From Planktotalea sp. (lineage in GTDB: Bacteria; Pseudomonadota; Alphaproteobacteria; Rhodobacterales; Rhodobacteraceae): 64,000 nt of DNA. The DNA lies in NCBI RefSeq assembly GCF_018607995.1, contig NZ_JABBAL010000023.1, forward strand, positions 248,001 to 312,000, given 5' to 3'. Shown piece by piece: positions 55,785-64,000 of this stretch. The translations under genes and the position numbers were made by a program. The notes beneath the pieces are model-generated. The model saw nothing but the letters and a program-made list of their open reading frames with translations, was not told where the DNA came from and ran no database searches. How positions within the stretch are numbered: the first letter of the stretch is position 1; each line of letters opens with the position of its first letter.

Positions 55785-57263
55785 ATGACCAATTTCCGCA
55801 CCCTTTTGCTAAGCGCAAGCGCCGCTGCTTTGTTGGCTGGCGCCGCTTTCGCGAAATCTGATATCACGGTTGCCTTGCAACTTGAGCCGCCGCATCTGGA
55901 CCCAACATCTGCTGCAGCTGGCGCGATTGACAGCGTGCTCTATTCCAACGTCTTTGAAGGCCTGACGCGGTTTATGGCAGACGGATCTGTCGTTGCGGGT
56001 CTTGCCGAAAGCTGGGAGATCTCGGACGACGGCCTAAGCTACACATTCAAGTTGCGCGACGGCGCAACCTTCCATGACGGCTCCGCAATGGATGCGGAGG
56101 ATGTGAAATTCTCACTTGACCGTGCGCGTGCTGAGGACAGCACAAACGCACAAAAGGCGCTCTATGCGGGCATCACAGACGTAATCGTGATGGACCCGAT
56201 GACTGTGAAACTGACGTTGGCAGAAGCCAACGGTTCCATGCTGTTTAACCTCGCTTGGGGGGATGCGGTGATCGTCGCACCTGAGAGCATCGAGAACATC
56301 AAGCAAATGCCAATCGGCACAGGCGCGTTCAAATTTGTGAACTGGGTGCAGGGCGACAAGATCGAACTTGCGCGCAATAATGCCTATTGGGGCGACGCCC
56401 CCGCGCTAGAAGCGGCGACGTTCAAGTTTATCTCCGATCCGACTGCCGCCTTCGCAGCTGTAATGGCGCAAGACGTCGATGTATTCGCGGGCTTTCCCGC
56501 GCCAGAGAATCTGCCGCAGTTCGAAGCAGACCCACGTTTCCAAGTGCTCGTGGGCAGTTCCGAGGGTGAAACGATCCTCTCCACCAACAATAAGATGCCG
56601 CCTTTTGACAACGTGAAAGTCCGCCAAGCTGTGGCCCACGCGATTGATCGTCAAGCGATCATTGATGGCGCGATGTTTGGTTACGGTACCCCGATTGGTA
56701 CGCATTTCGCGCCGCACAATCCTGACTATGTAGATCTGACTGCAAGTTCCACACACGACCCAGCAAAGGCAAAAGCGTTGTTGGCCGAAGCAGGCATGGC
56801 TGACGGATTTGAGACAACCTTGCACTTGCCACCCCCCTCATACGCCCGTCGTGGCGGTGAGATCATTGCCGCGCAGCTGGCGGAAGTCGGTATCAAAGCC
56901 GAGATTATCAACGTCGAATGGGCGCAATGGCTTGAAACTGTGTTTCGCGGCAAGGATTTTGGCCTTACGATTGTCAGCCACACGGAACCTTTCGACATCG
57001 GCATCTATGCGCGTCCTGATTACTACTTCCAGTACGACAATCCGGAGTTTCAGGCGCTGATGAAAAAGTTGAATGCGACAGCGGATCCGTCGATGCGCAC
57101 GGATATGATCGCACAGGCGCAAACGACGATTTCACAGGACTATGTGAACGGGTATTTGTTCCAATTGGCCTTCCCGACAGTCGCGGATGCGAAGGTTCAA
57201 GGCCTTTGGGAGAACGCACCCACACAAGCGACCGACCTTACAGGGGTCAGCTGGTCGGATTAA
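55785..57263 (+). CDS. ABC transporter substrate-binding protein (peptide family 5)
   Basis: A 492-residue periplasmic binding protein of the SBP_bac_5 family (DppA/OppA-like). It has a signal peptide (MTNFRTLLLSASAAALLAGA, cleavage after AFA) and the family opening ITVALQLEPPHLDPTSAAAG, with FEGLTRFMADGSVVAGLAES and SYTFKLRDGATFHDGSAMDA. Ligands of the family are oligopeptides, dipeptides, nickel complexes and sugar derivatives; the pocket cannot be predicted here. Permease and ATPase genes follow at 58490, with an opposite-strand deacylase gene between. A perfect hairpin lies just past the stop (57273-57292). Confidence 0.93.
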   Translation: MTNFRTLLLSASAAALLAGAAFAKSDITVALQLEPPHLDPTSAAAGAIDSVLYSNVFEGLTRFMADGSVVAGLAESWEISDDGLSYTFKLRDGATFHDGSAMDAEDVKFSLDRARAEDSTNAQKALYAGITDVIVMDPMTVKLTLAEANGSMLFNLAWGDAVIVAPESIENIKQMPIGTGAFKFVNWVQGDKIELARNNAYWGDAPALEAATFKFISDPTAAFAAVMAQDVDVFAGFPAPENLPQFEADPRFQVLVGSSEGETILSTNNKMPPFDNVKVRQAVAHAIDRQAIIDGAMFGYGTPIGTHFAPHNPDYVDLTASSTHDPAKAKALLAEAGMADGFETTLHLPPPSYARRGGEIIAAQLAEVGIKAEIINVEWAQWLETVFRGKDFGLTIVSHTEPFDIGIYARPDYYFQYDNPEFQALMKKLNATADPSMRTDMIAQAQTTISQDYVNGYLFQLAFPTVADAKVQGLWENAPTQATDLTGVSWSD

Positions 57264-57272
57264 GCGGTAGTC

Positions 57273-57292
57273 CGAATTTTCCAGAAAATTCG
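57273..57292. terminator. bidirectional hairpin between the binding-protein gene and the HDAC-like gene
   Basis: CGAATTTTC, loop CA, GAAAATTCG. Perfect nine-base arms between two convergent stops, 9 bases past each. The AT-rich arms supply a T-rich run on both strands. Confidence 0.6.
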
Positions 57293-57300
57293 ACGTCGTT

Positions 57301-58413
57301 CTAAATACGCGCGCGCAGTATTCCAATGCGCGTGCGTACTTCATCGCGCACATCGCCTTCTCGTGGTGTATCGGCAAGCGTCTTGAACCAAGTCTCCGGC
57401 GGATTACGGCCACGCGAGTTCCCCTCGAACCGCAGATCTCTCAGGAAATTCTCGGCTTCTGCGTCCAGAATTTCAGGTGCATCAAACCCGTTCAGCACGC
57501 CCCAAATCCGCGTCCAACAGCGACCCACGCTCCAAGGGTTATAGCCACCACCACCCAGCACCATCAACGTCGATGTCATCTCCATAGCAGCGCGCACGAC
57601 AGCGGCATGCGCATTATTGGACAGCGAAAGCCGCGAAAGCGGATCCTCATCCAGCGCATCAGAGCCGCATTGCAGAACAATAGCATCAGGTTCGAAATCC
57701 GTGATCAAAGGCAGGATCAATTCCTCTAGGATCACGCGCATCTCGGTGTCGTTCAGCCCGCGCGGGGCGGGCAGGTTGAACGCGCTACCCCCCGCACTGT
57801 CCATAAAATCGCCCGTGAACGGCCAACGCTTTTCCTCGTGTACAGAGATCATTCGCACATCAGGATCGCCGCGAAATCCGACCTCGACCCCATCCGGATG
57901 ATGCGCATCGATATCAAGGTAAAGGACGCGCGTCGCGCCATGGTGTTGCAGCGATTTGATTGCCAGCACGGGGTCATTCAAATAGCAAAACCCGTTAGCG
58001 CGATCTGGCATGCCATGATGCGTGCCCCCACCCGGTACATGAACGATGCCACCATCTTTTAGCAATTCGCCTGCCAAGATCACACCACCTGCACCCGTCG
58101 CAGGGCGGCGAAACATTTCGCCAAACACGGGGTTAGCATGCGTGCCAAGCTGGAACTGCGCACGCTCCGGATCGCTGACAGCGCCACGCCGCTCTGCCCG
58201 TGCAAGGGCAGAGATATATTCAGGGGTATGAAACGACCACAGCGCCCTTGGCTTGGCGCGCGGAGAGGTCACATATTGCGCATCAGGCAGCCAATTCAAC
58301 GCGCGGGCAAGGTCCATCACCGTCGACACACGCGGCACGCGCAAGGGATGCGCAGGGCCATAGGACGAACCACGATAGATTTCTGAGCCGATAAAAAGCG
58401 GGCGATGCAACAT
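57301..58413 (-). CDS. histone-deacetylase-family deacylase (AcuC/acetylpolyamine-amidohydrolase-like)
   Basis: A 370-residue arginase/deacetylase-fold zinc hydrolase. The catalytic core is visible: GGGTHHGMPDRANGFCYLND (tandem His), YLDIDAHHPDGVEVGFRGDP (zinc-binding Asp and His) and QCGSDALDEDPLSRLSLS (second zinc Asp). Bacterial homologues deacetylate acetylpolyamines, acetylated small amines or, as AcuC, acetyl-CoA synthetase. It sits inside an ABC importer locus on the opposite strand, which suggests deacylation of the imported ligand, but this is inference. ATG 58411-58413 is preferred (MLHRPLFIGSEIY); in-frame ATG 58423-58425 and GTG 58441-58443 are alternatives. Confidence 0.9.
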   Translation of the reverse strand: MLHRPLFIGSEIYRGSSYGPAHPLRVPRVSTVMDLARALNWLPDAQYVTSPRAKPRALWSFHTPEYISALARAERRGAVSDPERAQFQLGTHANPVFGEMFRRPATGAGGVILAGELLKDGGIVHVPGGGTHHGMPDRANGFCYLNDPVLAIKSLQHHGATRVLYLDIDAHHPDGVEVGFRGDPDVRMISVHEEKRWPFTGDFMDSAGGSAFNLPAPRGLNDTEMRVILEELILPLITDFEPDAIVLQCGSDALDEDPLSRLSLSNNAHAAVVRAAMEMTSTLMVLGGGGYNPWSVGRCWTRIWGVLNGFDAPEILDAEAENFLRDLRFEGNSRGRNPPETWFKTLADTPREGDVRDEVRTRIGILRARI

Positions 58414-58489
58414 GTCCCACCACATACAACACCGTCGCGCCACGACAAGCCCTCTGGACCCTTCGTCCCCTCTCGCCTAGCGTAGAAAA

Positions 58490-59437
58490 ATGCTGCGCTA
58501 CTCTCTCAAACGCTTGCTGTCGCTTGCGATCAGCTTGGTCATCGCCAGCCTCGTCATTTTTCTGGTGATTGAGGTCGCGCCGGGTGATCCTGCGTCCTTT
58601 ATGCTTGGCATCAATGCACAAGAAGACACGCTGAATGCACTGCGCGAGGAACTTGGCCTGAACCAAAGCAAGCTGGAGCGCTATCTGTCGTGGACTTTCG
58701 GGATGCTTCAGGGCGATTTTGGCACGTCCTATACCTATCGAACGCCCGTTGCGGATATGGTGCAAGATCGGCTTTGGGTATCGCTGCCGTTGGCGATATA
58801 CGCGCTCGCGCTCTCCACCTTGATCGCTTTTCCAGCGGGCATCTATGCAGCCTCGCGACGTGGTGGTCTTGGCGATGTCAGCATCATGGGGGCCACACAG
58901 CTTGGCGTCGCGATCCCGAATTTCTGGTTCGCGATGATGTTGGTTCTGGTTTTCGCGATCAACCTGCGTTGGTTCTCCGCAGGTGGTTTTCCAGGTTGGG
59001 AGGACGGCCTGTTCACTGGCCTCAAAGCCTTGACGCTTCCCGCAATCGCCCTCGCGCTCCCCCAAGCGGCGATCCTTGCGCGCGTGATGCGTTCCTCCTT
59101 GCTTGATATCCTCAACGAGGATTTCATCCGCACCGCCCGCGCCAAAGGCCTCACACCCCAACAAGCGCTTTGGCGACATGCGCTGCGCAACGCGCTTATT
59201 CCTGTGCTCACAATCATTGGTTTACAGTTTTCTTTCCTGCTTGCAGGCTCGATCATTATTGAGCAGGTTTTTTATCTTCCCGGTCTTGGACGGTTGGTCT
59301 TTCAATCCATTTCCCAACGCGATCTGATCGTGGTGGAAAGCGTCGTGATGCTTTTGGTATTCGCGGTCATTTTGGTGAACTTCATCGTTGATCTCGCATA
59401 TGCATGGGTCGATCCGCGCTTGAGGTCGCGCACATGA
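58490..59437 (+). CDS. ABC transporter permease (DppB-like)
   Basis: A 315-residue inner-membrane permease of the peptide-importer class. It starts MLRYSLKRLLSLAISLVIAS, the usual DppB/OppB opening helix, followed by a periplasmic loop (EELGLNQSKLERYLSWTFGM) and five further helices. The EAA cytoplasmic loop that docks on the ATPase is RTARAKGLTPQQALWRHALR. It ends with YAWVDPRLRSRT, typical of the family. Its stop overlaps the next permease start (ATGA). The HDAC-like gene starts 76 bases away in the opposite direction. Confidence 0.93.
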   Translation: MLRYSLKRLLSLAISLVIASLVIFLVIEVAPGDPASFMLGINAQEDTLNALREELGLNQSKLERYLSWTFGMLQGDFGTSYTYRTPVADMVQDRLWVSLPLAIYALALSTLIAFPAGIYAASRRGGLGDVSIMGATQLGVAIPNFWFAMMLVLVFAINLRWFSAGGFPGWEDGLFTGLKALTLPAIALALPQAAILARVMRSSLLDILNEDFIRTARAKGLTPQQALWRHALRNALIPVLTIIGLQFSFLLAGSIIIEQVFYLPGLGRLVFQSISQRDLIVVESVVMLLVFAVILVNFIVDLAYAWVDPRLRSRT

Positions 59438-60255
59438 AAACCTCGCGCAATCTTGTCATTGGCGCAGCGCTGAGCACGCTTTTTATCGCCGCCGCGCTCA
59501 TCAGCTTCATCTGGACGCCGTTTGATGTGACTGAGATGAATATCCCCTCGAAATTGCAAACCCCAAACGGCACCAACTGGCTTGGTACCGATCATTTTGG
59601 CCGCGATATTTTCTCGATGATCATGGTCGGCGCACGCACCTCGATTGCGGTGGCGTTGGTTGCCGTTGGCATCGGAATGGGCGTTGGCGTGCCGCTTGGC
59701 CTCGCCGCCGCCGCGCGTCAGGGAAGCCTACTTGATGAGGTCATCATGCGCGGTAATGATTTGGTTTTTGCGTTCCCCTCCCTCGTTATCGCGATCCTAA
59801 TCACTGCTGTATTCGGCCCCGGCGCGATCAATGCCATCATCGCGATTGGCATCTTTAATATCCCCGTGTTCGCGCGGCTCACTCGCAGCGCAGCACTCCC
59901 CCTATGGCAGCGCGAGTTCATCATGGCCGCGCGTGCTTCTGGCAAGGGCAACGCGCGTATTTCGATGGAACATATCCTGCCCAACGTCACCAACCTGTTG
60001 ATCGTTCAGGGCACGATCCAGTTCTCCCTCGGCATCCTCGCAGAAGCGGGTCTTTCCTACGTCGGCCTTGGCGCGCAACCACCGCTGCCAAGCTGGGGAC
60101 GTATGCTGGCCGATGCGCAAACAATGGTCAGCTTTGCACCACATCTCGCGCTCATTCCCGGCGGGGCAATAATTCTCACTGTCCTTGGCCTTAACCTTAT
60201 GGGCGATGGCCTACGCGACCTGCTGGATCCACGCATCAGAGTGGAGCGCACATGA
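59434..60255 (+). CDS. ABC transporter permease (DppC-like)
   Basis: A 273-residue second permease of the importer. The N-terminal helix is LVIGAALSTLFIAAALISFI, followed by the family segment NWLGTDHFGRDIFSMIMVGA (GTDxxGRD), helices near residues 70-95 and 110-145, and the EAA loop AARASGKGNARISMEHILPN. It ends DGLRDLLDPRIRVERT, the usual DppC tail. ATG 59434 sits inside the dppB-like stop and its own stop overlaps the ATPase start (ATGA), so the three transporter genes are coupled. Confidence 0.93.
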   Translation: MKTSRNLVIGAALSTLFIAAALISFIWTPFDVTEMNIPSKLQTPNGTNWLGTDHFGRDIFSMIMVGARTSIAVALVAVGIGMGVGVPLGLAAAARQGSLLDEVIMRGNDLVFAFPSLVIAILITAVFGPGAINAIIAIGIFNIPVFARLTRSAALPLWQREFIMAARASGKGNARISMEHILPNVTNLLIVQGTIQFSLGILAEAGLSYVGLGAQPPLPSWGRMLADAQTMVSFAPHLALIPGGAIILTVLGLNLMGDGLRDLLDPRIRVERT

Positions 60256-61853
60256 GCTTACTCACGATCAAAGACCTCTCTTTATCCATTCATGGAGCAC
60301 CCATCCTAAAGGATGTCAGTCTCGGCGTCGCCCAAGGGGCGATCGTGGCGATCACGGGTGAAAGCGGCTCTGGTAAATCGCTTACCGCGTTTTCAGTAAT
60401 GCAACTTTTGCCACGGGGAACTCAGACAACAGGTTCGATCAAACTTGATGGCAAAGAGCTGCTGAATGCACCCGACGGCGACATGTGTGCGCTGCGCGGC
60501 AATGATATCGGTATGGTTTTTCAAGAACCCATGACAGCACTGAACCCGTTGATGAGCATTGGCGATCAGGTCATGGAAACCATCCTGCTCCATACAGACA
60601 GCTCCCACGAACAGGCGCGCCAGCGTGCAGAGGAAACCCTTGCGCGCGTCGGCTTACCCCCTGAAAAATACAGCCTGGCGCGTTTTCCACATCAGCTCTC
60701 TGGCGGGCAACGTCAGCGCGTTGTGATCGCGATGGCCATCGCTTTACGCCCGCGCTTGTTGATCGCCGATGAACCAACGACCGCGCTTGATGTGACGACC
60801 CAAGCACAAATCCTCGACCTGCTGAAAGATCTTGTGCAGGACTTTGGCATGGGGCTTTTGATGATCACCCATGACCTCGCTGTTGTGTCCGCCATGGCCG
60901 AACGCATCGTTGTGATGCGCTACGGTGAGGTGGTAGAAACAGGTGCGACCAAGGCGTTGTTTGCCAATATGCAGCACGACTATACCAAGGCGCTATTCGC
61001 GGCTTCCGCCCATCAGGTGGCACTGCCCGAAAACACGCCGAAAGATGCGCTTTTGATTGTTAAAGACGCGATCCGCGATTACCCGAAACCCCGCACGGAA
61101 TTATTCGCTCCACGCACCTACACACGCGCAGTCAACGCGGTTAGCTTCACTTTGCGCAAAGGTGAACGCATAGGCCTCGTTGGAGAAAGCGGGTGCGGTA
61201 AGTCCACCTTGACCCGCGCGATCCTTGGGCTTGAGCCACTTCAAGGGGGCAGCATAACGGCGTTAAATCAAAAGGTTGCCCCCGACATGCCAGCGGCGTT
61301 GCGCTCTGGCCTGCAGGTGGTGTTCCAAGATCCCTACGGCAGCTTCAACCCACGCCATAAAGTCGCGCGCATCATCACGGAACCCTTTCATTTGCTGCCC
61401 AATCCACCCCGCGGGCAAGAGCGCGAGAACCGCATTTCGCAATTGCTGACCGCCGTTGGTTTGCACCCTACTGATGCAAACAAATACATCCACGCATTCT
61501 CGGGCGGACAGCGCCAACGCATCGCAATCGCGCGCGCTTTGATCATTAACCCCGAACTGATCATTTTCGATGAAGCTGTCAGCGCACTAGACGTGTCGAT
61601 CCGCGCACAAATCCTTGATCTCATCGCTGAACTGACACGGACCCATGATCTCAGTTATCTGTTCATCAGTCACGACCTCTCTGTCGTGCGTACGATTACT
61701 GATCGCGTGTTGGTGATGAAAGACGGCGAGATTGTTGAGGATGGTGAAACCGAACAAGTTTTCACCAACCCACGTCACCCCTATACTGCGAGCCTTATCA
61801 AAGCCGCCCCGACCCTTCCTGATGTGAAAGCGCTTGCCGATGTCTCTTCCTGA
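60252..61853 (+). CDS. fused ABC transporter ATPase (DppD-DppF type)
   Basis: Two peptide-importer ATPases in one 533-residue chain. Domain 1 has Walker A TGESGSGKSLTAFSVMQLL, the signature LSGGQRQRVVIAMAIALRPR and Walker B LLIADEPTTALD. Domain 2 has Walker A VGESGCGKSTLTRAILGLE, the signature FSGGQRQRIAIARALIINPE and Walker B LIIFDEAVSALD (Glu-Ala-Val rather than Glu-Pro-Thr). A linker with the oligopeptide-type region joins them (YPKPRTELFAPRTYTRAVNA). Fused two-domain forms such as YejF/GsiA are common for this transporter type. The 3' end overlaps the aldehyde dehydrogenase start by 14 bases. Confidence 0.93.
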   Translation: MSLLTIKDLSLSIHGAPILKDVSLGVAQGAIVAITGESGSGKSLTAFSVMQLLPRGTQTTGSIKLDGKELLNAPDGDMCALRGNDIGMVFQEPMTALNPLMSIGDQVMETILLHTDSSHEQARQRAEETLARVGLPPEKYSLARFPHQLSGGQRQRVVIAMAIALRPRLLIADEPTTALDVTTQAQILDLLKDLVQDFGMGLLMITHDLAVVSAMAERIVVMRYGEVVETGATKALFANMQHDYTKALFAASAHQVALPENTPKDALLIVKDAIRDYPKPRTELFAPRTYTRAVNAVSFTLRKGERIGLVGESGCGKSTLTRAILGLEPLQGGSITALNQKVAPDMPAALRSGLQVVFQDPYGSFNPRHKVARIITEPFHLLPNPPRGQERENRISQLLTAVGLHPTDANKYIHAFSGGQRQRIAIARALIINPELIIFDEAVSALDVSIRAQILDLIAELTRTHDLSYLFISHDLSVVRTITDRVLVMKDGEIVEDGETEQVFTNPRHPYTASLIKAAPTLPDVKALADVSS

Positions 61854-63294
61854 TCTGCCCTTCAACCCAGCGCATTGCTTGATCAATGGCAAATGGCAAG
61901 CACCGCTCGATGGTCAAACGCTCGCGCTGATTGACCCCTCAGACGGCAGCGAACTGACCCAGATCGCGCGCGGCCAAAGCCGCGATATTAATACGGCTAT
62001 AGAGGCGGCTCAGAACGCCTTGAACGGCGAATGGGGCAACAAAACAGCGCTGGAGCGGGGGCGAATCTTGACGCGCATCGGCCAGCTGGTTCTGGAACAC
62101 GTTGATCTTCTGGCCGAACTTGAGGCGCGCGATGTTGGCAAACCCCTAACTCAAGCGCGCGCGGACGCCATTGCGCTTGCGCGCTACATGGAATTCTATG
62201 GTAGCGCGGCGGACAAGATCCACGGTGAAACGATCCCTTATCTCGATGGCTACACCGTCTACACGTTGCGAGAGCCACATGGGGTGACGGGCCACATCGT
62301 GCCTTGGAACTACCCGATGCAGATCATCGGCAGATCTGTTGGCGCTGCGCTAGCCATGGGCAACGCCGCCGTGCTGAAACCCGCGGAGGAAGCCTGCCTC
62401 ACCGCATTGATGTTCGCCGAAATTGCGTGCACTGCTGGTCTACCAGATGGCGCTTTAAACGTTGTCCCAGGTCTTGGCGCAGAAGCGGGTGCAGCGCTCT
62501 CATCACATAAAGATGTGCAGCACATTTCGTTCACCGGCTCCGTCGCGACAGGTGCACTTGTTCAGCAAGCCGCAGGCACGAATGTTGTCCCCGTCACGCT
62601 GGAACTTGGTGGCAAATCCCCGCAATTGGTGTTTGAGGACGCAAATCTAGACGACGCGCTGCCTTTTCTTGTCAACGCGGGCATCCAGAACGCAGGTCAA
62701 ACCTGCTCTGCTTCTTCGCGCATCCTTGTGCAGGAAAGCCGTTACGCGGAAGTCGTCGCAGCAATGTCAGAGCGTTACACTGCCCTCACCGTAGGTCCTG
62801 CAATGGATGATCTCAATCTTGGGCCATTGATATCCGCGCGCCAAAAAGAGATCGTCACAGGGTTTCTGGCGTGGGGCCAAGATCTGCAAATCGCAGCTAC
62901 TGGCCAGATCGCTGAGGATGCCCCGAAACAAGGCGCGTATGTCGCGCCACATCTGCTTTTATGCAGCGATGCCAACCATCCTCTCGCACAAAAAGAAATC
63001 TTCGGCCCCGTCCAAATTGTCATCCCTTTCAAAGATGAAGAAGAGGCCGTCGCAATCGCCAACGGCACGGACTTTGGCCTTGTGGCAAGCGTCTGGACAG
63101 AGAATGGCGCGTGCCAAATGCGCCTTGCCAAAGCGTTGAAATCTGGCCAAGTCTTCATCAACAATTATGGTGCGGGTGGTGGTGTCGAACTTCCTTTCGG
63201 TGGTGTCGGAAAATCCGGCCATGGCCGGGAAAAAGGCTTCGAAGCCCTCTACGGCTTCTCAACCCTCAAGACGGTGGCCGCCAAACATGGCTAG
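61840..63294 (+). CDS. aldehyde dehydrogenase (betaine/aminoaldehyde-type)
   Basis: A 484-residue NAD(P)+-dependent aldehyde dehydrogenase. Visible signatures are the cofactor-binding GHIVPWNYPMQIIGRSVGAA, the Gly-rich FTGSVATG, the general-base Glu in VTLELGGKSPQLVFED and the nucleophile Cys in NAGQTCSASSRILVQE; the end has INNYGAGGGVELPFGG and KSGHGREKG, which are close to betaine-aldehyde and aminoaldehyde dehydrogenases. It overlaps the ATPase gene by 14 bases and the small membrane-protein gene by 8, so it is part of the transporter operon. A role in oxidising aldehydes from imported amines is inferred from context. Confidence 0.92.
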   Translation: MSLPDLPFNPAHCLINGKWQAPLDGQTLALIDPSDGSELTQIARGQSRDINTAIEAAQNALNGEWGNKTALERGRILTRIGQLVLEHVDLLAELEARDVGKPLTQARADAIALARYMEFYGSAADKIHGETIPYLDGYTVYTLREPHGVTGHIVPWNYPMQIIGRSVGAALAMGNAAVLKPAEEACLTALMFAEIACTAGLPDGALNVVPGLGAEAGAALSSHKDVQHISFTGSVATGALVQQAAGTNVVPVTLELGGKSPQLVFEDANLDDALPFLVNAGIQNAGQTCSASSRILVQESRYAEVVAAMSERYTALTVGPAMDDLNLGPLISARQKEIVTGFLAWGQDLQIAATGQIAEDAPKQGAYVAPHLLLCSDANHPLAQKEIFGPVQIVIPFKDEEEAVAIANGTDFGLVASVWTENGACQMRLAKALKSGQVFINNYGAGGGVELPFGGVGKSGHGREKGFEALYGFSTLKTVAAKHG

Positions 63295-63829
63295 GCTCGC
63301 GGTCTTCATATTCCTGTGTTTTTGCGCCATGTTCGCCGCTGCAATCTTTGGTATTTTGCACAATAAAATCAGCTTTGGGATTGGGGCGAGCTATTTTTAC
63401 GACGTCAAATTTGCACAATTTGCGATTGATCCGGTTTTGCAAAATCGCATAGGGGCGGGCGTTGTTGGTGCGCTGGCGACTTGGTGGATGGGTCTACTCA
63501 TGGGCCTGCCGGCGTTCACACTTGGCTTGTTCACGCAAGCAGGTCGGCGGCGTTATTTCTATGCTGGTCTCAAATCGATCTGGATTGCCACTTCCATCGC
63601 TGCCATCGGCGCCTTCATCGGCCTCGCGTTTGACCATATCGCTGACATCAATAACCTCGTAGGTTACCTGCCAAACGTCGATGCGTTCTCCGATCCAGAA
63701 GGCTTCTTACGCGCAGCAGTCATGCATGAGGCCAGTTATTTCGGCGGTGTTTTAGGCGCACTCGCCGCGCTCTACGTGATGTGGCGCGAACGTCCCAAAA
63801 AAGGAGATTACCATGCGTCTACTCAATAA
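63287..63829 (+). CDS. small membrane protein of unknown function
   Basis: A 180-residue protein with about four hydrophobic helices: residues about 3-23 (LAVFIFLCFCAMFAAAIFGI), 59-82 (GVVGALATWWMGLLMGLPAF), 103-127 (WIATSIAAIGAFIGLAFDHI) and 158-173 (FGGVLGALAALYVMW). I do not recognise the family. ATG 63287 overlaps the aldehyde dehydrogenase stop by 8 bases. An upstream in-frame extension would lie within the aldehyde dehydrogenase and is less likely. It precedes an SDR gene whose start overlaps its 3' end. Its place between two dehydrogenases in an importer operon suggests it belongs to the pathway. Confidence 0.78.
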   Translation: MARLAVFIFLCFCAMFAAAIFGILHNKISFGIGASYFYDVKFAQFAIDPVLQNRIGAGVVGALATWWMGLLMGLPAFTLGLFTQAGRRRYFYAGLKSIWIATSIAAIGAFIGLAFDHIADINNLVGYLPNVDAFSDPEGFLRAAVMHEASYFGGVLGALAALYVMWRERPKKGDYHASTQ

Positions 63830-64000
63830 AACCGCCATCGTGACAGGTGCAGGCTCTGGCTTTGGCGCTGGCATCGCGCGCAAATTTGCAGCCGAAGGTG
63901 CAAAAGTTCTCGTTGCTGATATCAACGCAGGGGCTGCGCAAACGATTGCCATGGAAATCGACGGCGTGCCTTGTACGGTCGATGTCGCTGACGGGGCCAG
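63813..64000 (+). CDS. SDR-family oxidoreductase (partial at window end)
   Basis: The first 62 codons of a short-chain dehydrogenase. It starts MRLLNKTAIVTGAGSGFGAG with the TGxxxGxG cofactor motif (TGAGSGFG), then IARKFAAEGAKVLVADINAG, where the Asp after beta-2 favours NAD(H). The frame runs off the window end, so the catalytic Tyr-Lys is not visible. ATG 63813 follows AAGGAGATTACC. It overlaps the membrane-protein gene by 17 bases. Confidence 0.9.
   Translation, partial: MRLLNKTAIVTGAGSGFGAGIARKFAAEGAKVLVADINAGAAQTIAMEIDGVPCTVDVADGA

Overview
The window reads as a chromosomal segment from an alphaproteobacterium of the Rhodobacteraceae (Roseobacter group). Pointers are the F1-only ATP synthase cluster atpHAGDC, an mreBCD-mrdA-rodA elongasome operon next to leuA, an FMN-riboswitch-controlled ribH2-type lumazine synthase, the TIGR01459 HAD hydrolase, DUF2125 and H-type lectin families, and the CCTCC-AGC-GGAGG-TATTTTT gene-end element. 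This is family recognition by eye, not a database result. No rRNA, tRNA, CRISPR array, prophage or intact insertion sequence was found.

Layout. 1-8.5 kb: the end of a gamma-glutamylcyclotransferase-like gene, gltX, and a belt of broken genes (MATE exporter, DUF1801, DUF1697, YtcJ-like amidohydrolase, CobW GTPase), then intact matB and yghU. 8.5-14.8 kb: kynA, nadE, a secreted MORN-repeat protein, an FeS photolyase and an SDR. 14.9-23.4 kb: a leucine-rich leader peptide with alternative hairpins, leuA, mreB/C/D, mrdA, rodA and ghrA. 23.4-28.0 kb: an SseB-family protein, a UDG-family protein, an in-frame KpsT/KpsE chimera left by a deletion, intact kdsA and a heavily decayed phosphomannomutase. 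28.0-35.6 kb: ppaC, a HAD hydrolase, MaoC, ribF, YcgN, threonine aldolase, an alpha/beta hydrolase, a DsbA-like isomerase and prs. 35.6-36.9 kb: a kelch pseudogene and an H-type lectin gene with a lost start codon. 37-42 kb: atpHAGDC. 42-47.2 kb: a methyltransferase, gloB, clpA and a frameshifted M23 peptidase. 47.2-50.7 kb: a MotA/MotB-like pair with a very long coiled coil. 50.8-55.6 kb: ChaC, DUF2125, ribH2 with its FMN riboswitch, an ArgE/DapE deacylase and a YegD-like Hsp70. 55.8-64 kb: a peptide-type ABC importer locus that also carries an HDAC-like deacylase, an aldehyde dehydrogenase, a small membrane protein and an SDR cut by the window end.

The main theme is erosion. About ten genes are broken by nonsense codons, frameshifts, lost start codons or internal deletions, while the housekeeping operons between them are intact. 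The losses partly make functional sense: capsule export (KpsT/KpsE) together with a hexose-phosphate mutase, and a metal-dependent amidohydrolase together with its neighbouring CobW-type metallochaperone. The most interesting intact items are the leuA attenuator, the FMN riboswitch of ribH2, the 15-bp palindrome before the MaoC gene, the rotary-motor-like pair with a coiled coil of over 500 residues, and the deacylase/ABC/aldehyde-dehydrogenase locus.
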